Source of the DNA: Aquincola tertiaricarbonis
GTDB lineage: Bacteria; Pseudomonadota; Gammaproteobacteria; Burkholderiales; Burkholderiaceae_C
Direction: 5' to 3'
NCBI RefSeq assembly: GCF_023573145.1
Contig: NZ_CP097635.1
Coordinates: 2,294,001-2,358,000, forward strand
Length of the DNA: 64,000 bases
Under the pieces are notes generated by a model that did no database searches, had not been told where the DNA came from, and worked only from the letters and a program-made list of their open reading frames with translations. Below, piece by piece: positions 52,669-60,606 of the stretch. The position numbers and the translations under genes were made by a program. How positions within the stretch are numbered: position 1 is the stretch's first letter; every line of letters begins with the position of its first letter.

Positions 52669-54147
52669 ATGACGACAGCCATCAGCGCCACAGCCGTCCC
52701 CGCGGCTGCCGAGGCGCACCCTGAATCCAACGCGCTGATCAAGCCCGGCTATGACCCGCGGCTGACCAACGAAGACCTGGCGCCGCTGAAGAAGCAGACC
52801 TGGGGCCAGTACAACATCTTCGCGTTCTGGATGAGCGACGTGCACAGCGTCGGCGGCTACATCACCGCCGGCAGCCTGTTCGCGCTGGGGCTGTCGAGCT
52901 GGCAGGTGCTGGTCTCGCTGCTGGTGGGCATCGTCATCGTGCAGTTCTTCTGCAACCTGGTGGCCAAGCCCAGCCAGGTCACGGGCGCGCCTTATCCGGT
53001 GGTGTGCCGCGCCTCCTTCGGTGTGCTGGGCGCCAACATCCCGGCCATCATCCGCGGGCTCATCGCGGTGGCGTGGTACGGCATCCAGACCTACCTGGCC
53101 TCCAGCGCCTTCATGGTGCTGGCGCTGCACTTCTACCCGAACCTCGCGCCCTATGCCGACGTGGCGCAGCACGGCTTCGTGGGCCTGTCCACGCTGGGCT
53201 GGGTGGCGTTCATGGTGATGTGGGTGCTGCAGGCCTTCGTGTTCTGGCACGGCATGGAAGCCATCCGCAAGTTCATCGACTGGGCCGGCCCGGGCGTGTA
53301 TGTGGTAATGGCCGTGCTGTGCGGCTGGCTGGTGTGGAAGGCGGGCTGGAACAACATCGACCTGAACCTGGGCGGCATCAAGTTCCAGGGCTGGGACGCG
53401 CTGCCGGTGATGCTGTCGGCCATTGCGCTGGTGGTCAGCTACTTCAGCGGCCCGATGCTCAACTTCGGCGACTTCTCGCGCTACGGCAAGAGCTTCGAGG
53501 CGGTGAAGAAGGGCAACTTCTGGGGCCTGCCCATCAACTTCGTGTTCTTCTCGCTGCTGACGGTGATCACCACCGCCGCCACGCTGCCGGTGTTCGGCGA
53601 GCTGATCACCGACCCCGTGCACACCGTGGGCAAGATCGACAGCACCACGGCCGTGGTGCTGGGCGCGCTCACCTTCATGATCGCCACCGTCGGCATCAAC
53701 ATCGTGGCCAACTTCGTGTCGCCGGCCTTCGACTTCAGCAACGTGGCGCCGCAGCACATCAGCTGGCGCACCGGCGGCATGATCGCCGCGGTCGGCAGCA
53801 TCTTCCTGACGCCCTGGAACCTCTACAACAACCCCGAGGTCATCCACTACACGCTGGACGTGCTGGGCTCCTTCATCGGCCCGCTGTTCGGCATCCTGAT
53901 CGCCGACTACTACCTGGTGCAGCGCCAGCAGATCGACGTGGATGCGCTGTACACCATGAGTGAGCGCGGCCGCTACTGGTATGCCAAGGGCTACAACCCC
54001 AAGGCCATCATCGCGATGGTGCCGGCCGCGCTGATCCCCATCCTGTGCGTCATCGTGCCGGCCTGGCGCGGCGCCGCCAACTACGCCTGGTTCATCGGCA
54101 TGGCGCTGGGCTTCGTGATCTACGCGGCCATCAACCGCAAGCCCTGA
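52669..54147 (+). CDS. NCS1 family nucleobase/hydantoin/allantoin permease
   Basis: This 492-residue inner-membrane transporter has about twelve helices. Features of NCS1 permeases such as Mhp1 and PucI are clear: NEDLAPLKKQTWGQYNIFAF and WMSDVHSVGGYITAGSLFAL at helix 1, GAPYPVVCRASFGVLGANIP, AVAWYGIQTYLAS, and later ISWRTGGMIAAVGSIFLTPW. Substrates in the family are hydantoins, allantoin, uracil or cytosine. The following racemase gene favours a hydantoin or allantoin type. The start at 52669 is preceded by GAGGAG. The operator TTTGTATACAAA upstream suggests control by the GntR protein encoded two genes downstream. Confidence 0.9.
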   Translation: MTTAISATAVPAAAEAHPESNALIKPGYDPRLTNEDLAPLKKQTWGQYNIFAFWMSDVHSVGGYITAGSLFALGLSSWQVLVSLLVGIVIVQFFCNLVAKPSQVTGAPYPVVCRASFGVLGANIPAIIRGLIAVAWYGIQTYLASSAFMVLALHFYPNLAPYADVAQHGFVGLSTLGWVAFMVMWVLQAFVFWHGMEAIRKFIDWAGPGVYVVMAVLCGWLVWKAGWNNIDLNLGGIKFQGWDALPVMLSAIALVVSYFSGPMLNFGDFSRYGKSFEAVKKGNFWGLPINFVFFSLLTVITTAATLPVFGELITDPVHTVGKIDSTTAVVLGALTFMIATVGINIVANFVSPAFDFSNVAPQHISWRTGGMIAAVGSIFLTPWNLYNNPEVIHYTLDVLGSFIGPLFGILIADYYLVQRQQIDVDALYTMSERGRYWYAKGYNPKAIIAMVPAALIPILCVIVPAWRGAANYAWFIGMALGFVIYAAINRKP

Positions 54148-54176
54148 ACCGAAGAGACAGAAGAGAGAGCCTCGCC

Positions 54177-54914
54177 GTGCGCATCAAGATCATCAACCCC
54201 AACACCACGCAGAGCATGACCGACAAGATCGGTGCCTGCGCCCGCGCGGTGGCGCGGCCCGGCACCGAGATCGTGGCGGTCAGCCCCGCGATGGGGCCGG
54301 CCTCCATCGAGAGCCATTACGACGAGGCGCTGGCCGTGCCCGGCCTGCTGCAGGAAATCGCGGCCGGCGAGCGTGACGGTATCGACGGCTACGTGATCGC
54401 CTGTTTCGGCGACCCCGGCCTGCTGGCGGCCCGTGAACTGGCCGCCGGCCCGGTGCTGGGCATCGCCGAGGCGGCCATGCACCTGGCCAGCATGCTGGGC
54501 AGCAGCTTCTCGGTGGTGACGACGCTGGGCCGCACCATCGGCCAGGCCCGCCACCTGGCCGAGGCTTACGGCATGGCGCGCTTCTGCGCCAACGTGCGCG
54601 CCTGCGAGCTGCCGGTGCTGGAGCTGGAAGACCCGCGCAGCGGCGCGCGTGAGCGCATCGTGGCCGAGTGCCGGCGCGCGCTGGACGAAGACGGCTCCGA
54701 CGTCATCGTGCTGGGCTGCGCCGGCATGGCCGACCTGTGCGAGCACGTGGCCGACGTGCTGGGCGTGCCGGTGATCGACGGCGTGGCGGCCGCGACGCAG
54801 CTGGTGGAATCGATGGTGAACCTGCGGCTGCGCACCAGCAAGCGCGGCGAGCTGGCGCGGCCGCTGCCCAAGGCCTACAGCGGCGCGCTGCAGGGCTTTG
54901 CCATCCGCGGTTGA
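54177..54914 (+). CDS. Asp/Glu/hydantoin racemase family protein
   Basis: This 245-residue cofactor-independent racemase has a catalytic cysteine pair: C76 (YVIACFGDPG) and C181 (DVIVLGCAGM). The N-terminal segment IKIINPNTTQSMTDKIGACA is typical of hydantoin/allantoin racemases. It should interconvert enantiomers of 5-substituted hydantoins or allantoin after uptake by the NCS1 permease. The start is GTG at 54177, 29 bases after the permease stop. No hydantoinase or carbamoylase gene is in the window, so the pathway is incomplete here. A GGCTTCACGG-type hairpin follows the stop. Confidence 0.9.
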   Translation: MRIKIINPNTTQSMTDKIGACARAVARPGTEIVAVSPAMGPASIESHYDEALAVPGLLQEIAAGERDGIDGYVIACFGDPGLLAARELAAGPVLGIAEAAMHLASMLGSSFSVVTTLGRTIGQARHLAEAYGMARFCANVRACELPVLELEDPRSGARERIVAECRRALDEDGSDVIVLGCAGMADLCEHVADVLGVPVIDGVAAATQLVESMVNLRLRTSKRGELARPLPKAYSGALQGFAIRG

Positions 54915-54926
54915 ATGGGGGCACCC

Positions 54927-55000
54927 GGCTTCACGGAACCGTGAAGCCACCCTCCGAGAGGGTCCGGGCCCGCTTGGGAGCGGCCCGGCGCTGGGCCCGG
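54927..55000. repeat. Structured intergenic repeat, copy 3 (divergent), with preceding hairpin
   Basis: The first element is a hairpin GGCTTCACGG-AA-CCGTGAAGCC (54927-54948). Hairpin A follows as ACCCTC-CGA-GAGGGT (54949-54963), then hairpin B with arms CCGGGCCCGC (54964-54973) and GC-T-GGGCCCGG (54990-55000, one bulged T). The core is TTGGGAGCGGCCCGGC. The order, CGA loop and core match copies 1 and 2, while both stems have different but complementary sequences. It lies between the racemase and GntR genes. Confidence 0.75.
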
Positions 55001-55063
55001 GACGAGGCACGCGGCATGCGGTTAGCGGGTTTGAGGGCGCAGCGCTGGGCCACAATCGTGGCC

Positions 55064-55822
55064 ATGCCCCGTGCCCGCAAGACTGCCGAACCTGCCACCC
55101 CCCTGGCGGCCGACCCCAGCGCCGACACCGCCGCCGCGGCCAGCCCGCAGGCCACGGTGGAAAGCATCGCGCAGGACCTGGCGCAGGCCATCGTGGAAAA
55201 GCGCCTGCCGCCCGGCACCTGGCTGCGTGAAGAGGCGCTGGGCCGTGTGTACGCGGTCAGCCGCACCAAGGTGCGCGCGGCGCTGCTCACGCTCAGCAAG
55301 GACAAGCTGATCGAGATCATCCCGGACAAGGGTGCCTTCGTCAGCCGCCCCAGCGTGCAGGAAGCGCGCGAGGTGTTCGGCGTGCGCCGCATCCTGGAAG
55401 CTGAGGTGGTGCGCCTGTTCGTGGCCAACGCCAAGCGCAGCCACTACCAGGCGCTGGAGCAGCACATCCGCACCGAGCGCAACACCTTGCGCCAGGTGGC
55501 CACCAACGGCACCGTGCGCGAAAAGCTGCTGGGCGATTTCCACGTGGCGCTGGCCGAATGCACCGGCCACCAGGTGCTGACCGAGCTGGTGCGCGAGCTG
55601 GTGGCCCGCAGCTCGCTGATCGCGATGCTCTACCACTCCGACAACGACCCGCACTGCTCGTCCGACGAGCATGCCGACTTCTTGCGCCTGTGCCGCCAGG
55701 GCGACGCCGAAGCCGCGGTGGCGCAGATGACCGGCCACCTGCAGCGCATCGAGAACAGCCTGCGCCTGGACGGCGCGGTGCCGGATCGGCAGACCGATCT
55801 GGTCAAGGCCTTGCTGGCCTGA
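55064..55822 (+). CDS. GntR family regulator (FCD class)
   Basis: In this 252-residue regulator an Ala/Thr-rich leader of 30 residues is followed by a winged helix (SIAQDLAQAIVEKRLPPGTW, RVYAVSRTKVRAALLTLSKD, GAFVSRPSVQEA). The FCD effector domain has RRILEAEVVRLFV, HVALAECTGHQVL and SDEHADFLRLCRQGDAEAAV, with the metal-binding His residues expected for the class. The permease and racemase genes upstream are its likely targets, through the TTTGTATACAAA palindrome at 52558. It is separated from the racemase by repeat copy 3. Start ATG at 55064. Confidence 0.9.
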   Translation: MPRARKTAEPATPLAADPSADTAAAASPQATVESIAQDLAQAIVEKRLPPGTWLREEALGRVYAVSRTKVRAALLTLSKDKLIEIIPDKGAFVSRPSVQEAREVFGVRRILEAEVVRLFVANAKRSHYQALEQHIRTERNTLRQVATNGTVREKLLGDFHVALAECTGHQVLTELVRELVARSSLIAMLYHSDNDPHCSSDEHADFLRLCRQGDAEAAVAQMTGHLQRIENSLRLDGAVPDRQTDLVKALLA

Positions 55823-55829
55823 ACCGGCC

Positions 55830-56849
55830 TCAGCCCGCCGCGGTGACGCGGCGCACCATGCGCAGGACATCTTCAACGGCGTTGACGGTTTCCAGCCGGA
55901 TATCGGGGTGCGCACGCGCGTAAACACGGAACAGCTCATCGGCGAAACCCTGGCCGATGCTGTCCACGCCCTCGAAATCGAGCACGACGATTTTGAAGCG
56001 ATCGAAGCGTGCGATCAGTCGCTTGGCTTGCGAGCGGGAGACCAATTGTTCGGTGCCGTACTTGGCGAGCCGCATCGGCACCACGGTCTTGTCGAACGTG
56101 AAGTCGTCCGGGCCACTGGTGTACTGGTCGAAGATTTCCCTCGTCGTGCGCGTGCTGTCCGCCGCGATGCTCATGAGGACGATGGTGCCGTCCGTGGCAT
56201 CGGCCACCTCATCGAGCCTGTCCTGCAGGTCCGCACTCAGGTGCGCGTAGCGCAGGTCGTTGGCTTCGATCAGGAACTGGTCGAACATGCGTGAGGTGAA
56301 GAACACGCCCTCGCCGGAGTGCCGGGTGGGATCGGTGGTGAACTTGCCTTTCGACAGTTCGAGCAGCGCCTGCCGCTCGTCAGGCAAGTCCAGCGCACGC
56401 GCGATCTTGCGAAAGATGCCCAGGCCATCATCAGCGATCGCGATGTCCAGCCTGCTGTCGGACAAGGTCATGCTGCACAGCACGTTGGTGCCTTCCGAGT
56501 GATCGATGGCATTGTTGAGCATCTCCGTGAAGCCATGATGCGCAATGCCACGCACATTGGGCTTGAGCTGGAAGAAAGGGTCGAAGTCCCGTTCCCACGG
56601 CGTCTGTTCGTCCAAGTTCTGCAGCACGTACCAGCGGTGAACCCGGCGCTTGTAGCCGGGCGTGAAGACCGGGTGTGTGGCCGGTCCGCTGCGGGCAATC
56701 CAACCCGCAGCTTCCAGCTCCTTGATGTACTTCGCCGCGGTAGCCCGAGACACTTGGTGCCGCTCTTGCAGCACGCGGCTCAAGTCGCGCGGATGCGCGA
56801 GCACGTCTTGCGTGATGGTGGACGTCAGTTCTGCAAGGCGGGCATTCAT
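55830..56849 (-). CDS. HTH - GHKL ATPase - STAS-like (DUF4325) fusion protein
   Basis: This 339-residue soluble protein has three parts. Residues 1-65 are a winged-helix-like region (LSRVLQERHQVSRATAAKYI). About 95-235 is a GHKL ATP-binding fold with N-box HGFTEMLNNAIDHSEG, G1 box IADDGLGIF and a G2-like GEGVFFTSRMFD. About 245-335 is a DUF4325/STAS-like domain (FKIVVLDFEGVDSIGQGFAD). It resembles an anti-sigma-type kinase joined to its antagonist-like domain, with its own DNA-binding module. The start at 56849 (MNARLAELTSTITQ) is preferred over a TTG at 56867. The region upstream (56850-56919) is AT-rich and contains ACAACTTGT-type palindromes, a possible autoregulatory site. Confidence 0.8.
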   Translation of the reverse strand: MNARLAELTSTITQDVLAHPRDLSRVLQERHQVSRATAAKYIKELEAAGWIARSGPATHPVFTPGYKRRVHRWYVLQNLDEQTPWERDFDPFFQLKPNVRGIAHHGFTEMLNNAIDHSEGTNVLCSMTLSDSRLDIAIADDGLGIFRKIARALDLPDERQALLELSKGKFTTDPTRHSGEGVFFTSRMFDQFLIEANDLRYAHLSADLQDRLDEVADATDGTIVLMSIAADSTRTTREIFDQYTSGPDDFTFDKTVVPMRLAKYGTEQLVSRSQAKRLIARFDRFKIVVLDFEGVDSIGQGFADELFRVYARAHPDIRLETVNAVEDVLRMVRRVTAAG

Positions 56850-56919
56850 GCGCTCATCGTAAAACAAGTTGTAAACCTAGGCGACACGTTTTGTAAGTTC
56901 ATCGCGCACGTCGGCTGCG

Positions 56920-57126
56920 TTACTTGGCGCGGGCCGGCGATTTCGGCTTCGGCTGTGGCTGCTTGCGCTGTGCGCCGTCTCGGACGGATTCTGGTGCCGA
57001 CAGAGCAGCCTTGACGACGCCGCTGGCTGCGGCAAACACGCCGCTCGTCGGTTTGGCTTTGGCAAGCGCCAATGCCGACACCTTCGAAGCGTTGCGTGCT
57101 TCACGCACGAGGCTTCGTGTCGCCAT
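56920..57126 (-). CDS. Small basic Ala/Lys-rich protein of unknown function
   Basis: This is a 68-residue protein: MATRSLVREARNASKVSALA at the start, a hydrophobic GVFAAASGVVKAAL segment in the middle, and a Lys/Pro/Gln-rich tail ending KPKSPARAK. The ATG at 57126 has a good site, GGGAGGG, upstream. I do not recognise the family; the basic tail would suit nucleic-acid or granule binding. It is antisense to the region where the patatin remnant loses its N-terminal half. It precedes the HTH-GHKL gene on the same strand, separated by a 70-base AT-rich gap. Confidence 0.55.
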   Translation of the reverse strand: MATRSLVREARNASKVSALALAKAKPTSGVFAAASGVVKAALSAPESVRDGAQRKQPQPKPKSPARAK

Positions 57127-57129
57127 CAC

Positions 57130-57601
57130 ACATCCCTCCCGCTGGCTGGGGGTCAAGAGGTCGGTGATGGCTGCGACATTGGCCTACCTGGCAGACAAGC
57201 ATCTGGCGCACAGCATCCATCCGCGTTTGCCGCGATGGTTGAGACCAGGCTTCTTCGATTTGCAGGACTGCGCGAACTTCGAGGATGCGCAGAGCTTGCT
57301 CTACGTCGCGGGCTCCGCCGCCCCCTTCATGCCCTTGAGGCGATGGCAGGGCGCGGTGGCCGTGGACGGCAGCTACATCGACAACGCGCCCATTCCGCCG
57401 CAGTGAGTGGCTGAACGGCAGAGCACGCTGGTGCTGCTCACTCGTCACTATCCGTCTTGACCTACGACCTTCCGTTGGCACGGTCGCAGCTACTGGCAGC
57501 CCAGCCGCCCCATCCCGGTGTCCACCTTCAACTGCACCCCCAGGACCACCATCGATGCCGCGTGGGCCCTAGGTGAACACGATGCGCGCCACTTGTCTTG
57601 A
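57130..57601 (+). pseudogene. Patatin-like phospholipase remnant with two in-frame stops
   Basis: A single forward frame reads HPRLPRWLRPGFFDLQDCA, then LLYVAGSAAPFMPLRRWQG and AVAVDGSYIDNAPIPPQ, the patatin Asp region. TGA stops at 57404-57406 and 57458-57460 interrupt it, but the frame continues with STLVLLTRHYP, GRSYWQPSRPIPVSTFNCTP and TIDAAWALGEHDARHLS, ending at 57601. The N-terminal half with the GxSxG serine is missing. This is a truncated relic that has kept its frame. Limits on the left are uncertain. Confidence 0.7.
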
Positions 57602-57626
57602 ACGACATGTGGCCCCGCATGCCTCA

Positions 57627-58649
57627 TTACGCTGCCTGGCCCTCTTGCGCGGGATGCGTCACCGCATACCGCTCCAGCGCCAGGTAGATGACGATGCCCG
57701 TGGCCAGCGGCAGCAGGTAGTACAGCGCGCGGTAGGCCAGCACCGCGCCCATCAGCTTGCCCTGCGGCACCGTGCCTGACAGCAAGGCCAGGTACACCGC
57801 TTCCAGCACGCCCAGCCCGGCCGGGATGGGGGTGACCACGCCCACCACCGCGGCGGCCATCAGCACGCCCAGCGTCATGCCGTAGCTCACCTGGCCGCCG
57901 AGCAGCAGGTACATCGCGCCGCCCATCAGCGCCCAGTTGCAGGCCGAGATGGTCACCTGGATCAGCGCCAGCGGCCCCGAAGGCAGCCGCACCTTGCGGC
58001 CGCGGAACTGCCAGGTGCGGCCCTTGGAAGCGAAGCACCAGGCCACGTAGGCACCCGCCAGCGCCACCATGCCCACGCCCATCCAGCGGAAGGTGGTGGC
58101 CGTCATGTGGGCCTGTTCGGGGGGCGCGATCATGCCCGACGCGAACAGCGTGCCGGCCAGCAGGCCGTAGCCCAGCCAGTTGGTGGCCAGGCTCACACCC
58201 ACCACCTGCGCCACCGTCGCTTCGTCCAGGCCCGCCTTGGCATACAGCCGCGCCCGCAGCGCCACGCCGCCCACCAGGGAACCCAGGTTCAGGTTGAAGG
58301 CATAGCTGGCCACCGCGATGGCCCAGGTGCGCACGCGGCCCAGCTTGTGGCGGGTATGGTGCCGGCCCAGCAGGTCGAAGCAGCCATACAGCGCGTGGCT
58401 GGCCAGTGCCAGCCCCAGCACACCGGCCAGCAACGAGAGCTTGTACTGCTTCAGCGCCTCCCAGGCGCCGGCCCAGTCGATCTTGTGCGCGTGCGACAGC
58501 AGCATCGCCAGCACCAGCAGCGCAAAGGCCGGCACCACCCAGCGTTTGTAGCGGGCCCAGAAGCCCGATACGCCGCCGGCACGCGGGCCTGCGTCCGCGC
58601 TTGCCGGCGCATCGTGGGGGGTGGAGATGGTGGCCGAGTCGCTGCCCAT
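57627..58649 (-). CDS. UPF0104 / YbhN-like lysylphosphatidylglycerol synthase TM-domain protein
   Basis: This 340-residue membrane protein has about eight hydrophobic helices after a 30-residue hydrophilic N-terminus. Family signatures are ALASHALYGCFDLLGRHHT, SYAFNLNLGSLVGGVALRAR, and TPIPAGLGVLEAVYLALLSG with YRALYYLLPLATGIVIYLAL. Relatives are related to the flippase domain of MprF; the substrate is unknown, though a lipid-translocation role is often proposed. It is transcribed leftward after ampR, 35 bases away, perhaps as a small operon. Confidence 0.87.
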   Translation of the reverse strand: MGSDSATISTPHDAPASADAGPRAGGVSGFWARYKRWVVPAFALLVLAMLLSHAHKIDWAGAWEALKQYKLSLLAGVLGLALASHALYGCFDLLGRHHTRHKLGRVRTWAIAVASYAFNLNLGSLVGGVALRARLYAKAGLDEATVAQVVGVSLATNWLGYGLLAGTLFASGMIAPPEQAHMTATTFRWMGVGMVALAGAYVAWCFASKGRTWQFRGRKVRLPSGPLALIQVTISACNWALMGGAMYLLLGGQVSYGMTLGVLMAAAVVGVVTPIPAGLGVLEAVYLALLSGTVPQGKLMGAVLAYRALYYLLPLATGIVIYLALERYAVTHPAQEGQAA

Positions 58650-58684
58650 GGTGCACGCATCATCCCGGCCGGCCGCGCCGCCCG

Positions 58685-59605
58685 CTACGGGGCGCCGGCT
58701 TCTTGCGCTGTAGGTGCTCTCCGACGCTCTGCGCCAGGCGTCGCGTCAGCACCGTGCTCGGCCAGCAGCCAGTGGCGGAAGCTGGTCATCGCCGGCGTCG
58801 GCGGCCGCGACCGCAGCCGCGTGAGCCAGTAGCCGCCCAGCGTGATGTGCAGTGCAAAGGGCTGCACCAGCCGCTCATCGCGCAAGGCCTCGGCAAACAT
58901 CGCGGGCGGCAGCAGCGCCACCCCGGCGCCTTGTTCGGCCGCCGCGGCCATGGTCACCGAAGAGTCGAACACCGGGCCACGCAGCCGCGGTGGCGGCAGC
59001 TGAGCGGCTTCGAACCAGCGCGGCCATTCGTCGGGCCGGTACGAGCGCAGCAGCGGCTCGCGGGCCAGGTCGGCCGGAGCCTGCAGCCGCCCGGCGATGG
59101 CCGGGCTGCACACCGGCGAGAGCGGCGTGTCCATCAGCGCATCCGCCTCGGTGCCGTGCCAGCGGCCGTCGCCAAAGCGGATGGCGTAGTGCAGGCCTTC
59201 GCCGGACAGGTCCACGCGGTTGTTGTGCGTCAGCAGCCGCAGGTCGATGAAAGGATGGGCCCGCTCGAAGGCTGGCAGCCGGGGCAGCAGCCAGCCCACC
59301 GCATAGGTGCCCACGGCAGCGACGGTGAGCACCTCGCGCGGGCGGCCTTCGCGCAGCTGGCCGAGCACTGCGCCCAGGCGCTCAAAGGTCTCGCTGAGCA
59401 TCGGCAGCAGGGCATGGCCTTCGTCGGTGAGCGCCAGGCCGCGCGGCAGGCGACGGAACAGCGGCACGCCTACGCGCTGCTCCAGTTTCTTCACCTGCGC
59501 GGCCACGGCGTTCTGCGTCACGCGCAATTCAAGGGCGGCCTTCGTGAAGCTGAGGTGGCGCGCCGCCGCTTCGAAGGCGCGCAAGGCATTGAGGGGCAAC
59601 TGCAT
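58685..59605 (-). CDS. ampR: AmpR-type LysR regulator of the beta-lactamase gene
   Basis: This 306-residue LysR protein closely follows AmpR in outline: LNALRAFEAAARHLSFTKAA, AVAAQVKKLEQRVGVPLFRR, LTHNNRVDLSGEGLHYAIRF, DGRWHGTEADALMDTPLSPV, LLRSYRPDEWPRWFEAA and VFDSSVTMAAAAEQGAGVAL. AmpR proteins respond to cell-wall fragments and switch from repression to activation of a divergently transcribed beta-lactamase. The gene is indeed divergent from a class A beta-lactamase, with a 104-base shared promoter. ATG at 59605 gives the standard N-terminus. Confidence 0.92.
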   Translation of the reverse strand: MQLPLNALRAFEAAARHLSFTKAALELRVTQNAVAAQVKKLEQRVGVPLFRRLPRGLALTDEGHALLPMLSETFERLGAVLGQLREGRPREVLTVAAVGTYAVGWLLPRLPAFERAHPFIDLRLLTHNNRVDLSGEGLHYAIRFGDGRWHGTEADALMDTPLSPVCSPAIAGRLQAPADLAREPLLRSYRPDEWPRWFEAAQLPPPRLRGPVFDSSVTMAAAAEQGAGVALLPPAMFAEALRDERLVQPFALHITLGGYWLTRLRSRPPTPAMTSFRHWLLAEHGADATPGAERRRAPTAQEAGAP

Positions 59606-59709
59606 GCCCCAGATTTTCTGCGGTCTCGGGCACCGAATCCGCGTTGGTGCTGCGCCCCGGGCGCCGCTATGGTGCAGGCCTGCCTTCCACAAGCACAAGG
59701 AGAAGATGG

Positions 59710-60597
59710 ATGCACCGAAGACACTTTGCCGCCGGGCTGGGGCTGGCTGGGCTGGCCCTGGCCGCGCTGGGCGGGCCGGCACGTGCCGCCCAGAAAACTT
59801 GGGGCAGCGAGGACGAAGCCGCGTGGGCGCTGCTGGAAGCCGGCGTCGGCGGCCGGCTGGGCGTGGCGGTGCTGGACACCGGCACGGGCCAGCTCAGCGG
59901 CCAGCGGCTGGACGAGCGCTTTCCGATGTGCAGCACCTTCAAGTGGCTGCTGGCGGCCCATGTGCTGCAGCGGGTGGATGCCGGGCAGGAGCGGCTGGAC
60001 CGCCGCATCGTCTACGGCCACGAGGTGCTGATCGAGCATTCGCCGGTCACGCGCCTGCATGCCGACGGCAGCGGCATGACGCTGGCCGAGCTGTGCGAGG
60101 CCACCGTCACCGTCAGCGACAACGCGGCGGCCAACCTTATCCTGCAGACGCTGGGCGGGCCGGCCGGTCTCACCACCTTCGTGCGCACGCTGGGTGACCA
60201 CCAGACGCGGCTCGACCGCACCGAACCCACGTTGAACGAGGCCACACCCGGCGACCCGCGCGACACCACGACGCCGCGCGCGATGGCCGGTGCACTGCAG
60301 AGGGCGGTGCTGGGCGATGCCTTGTCGCCCGCCGGCCAGGGCCAGCTGGTGCGTTGGCTGCAGGCCACTTCCACCGGCTTCAAGCGGCTGCGGGCCTCGG
60401 TGCCCGCCGGCTGGCAGGCCGGCGACAAGACCGGCACCGGCGCCCGCGGCACCAGCAACGACGTGGCGGTGTTCTGGCCGCCCAACGCGGCGCCGCTGGT
60501 GGTGTGCGCCTACCTCACCGAATGCACGGCAGAGCCGCCACGGCGGGATGCGGCGATCGCCGGCGTCGGTCGCCGCGTGGTCGAGGCCTACCGCTGA
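59710..60597 (+). CDS. Class A beta-lactamase
   Basis: This 295-residue serine beta-lactamase carries all class A motifs: S75-T-F-K (FPMCSTFKWLL), S136-D-N (VTVSDNAAANL), the omega-loop E172 (TEPTLNEATPGD) and K240-T-G (GDKTGTGARGTSND). The leader MHRRHFAAGLGLAGLALAAL has a twin-arginine-like start, suggesting export in a folded state. Cys precedes the active serine (CST), but no Cys occurs at the position that forms the second half of the carbapenemase disulphide (here KTGTG). A KPC-like spectrum is therefore not supported. ATG at 59710 has AAGGAG seven bases upstream. It is divergent from and presumably controlled by ampR. Confidence 0.94.
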   Translation: MHRRHFAAGLGLAGLALAALGGPARAAQKTWGSEDEAAWALLEAGVGGRLGVAVLDTGTGQLSGQRLDERFPMCSTFKWLLAAHVLQRVDAGQERLDRRIVYGHEVLIEHSPVTRLHADGSGMTLAELCEATVTVSDNAAANLILQTLGGPAGLTTFVRTLGDHQTRLDRTEPTLNEATPGDPRDTTTPRAMAGALQRAVLGDALSPAGQGQLVRWLQATSTGFKRLRASVPAGWQAGDKTGTGARGTSNDVAVFWPPNAAPLVVCAYLTECTAEPPRRDAAIAGVGRRVVEAYR

Positions 60598-60606
60598 GCG
60601 GCCGGC

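Noticed and set aside
38612..57601. Genetic-code recoding (amber or opal read-through) to explain the in-frame stops
   Set aside because: TGA and TAG are both used as normal terminators for intact genes in the window and the affected genes also show deletions or truncations; ordinary gene decay is simpler.
59710..60597. Carbapenemase-type class A enzyme, suggested by the Cys before the active serine
   Set aside because: The partner Cys of the characteristic disulphide is absent (KTGTG at that place), so only a general class A call is justified.
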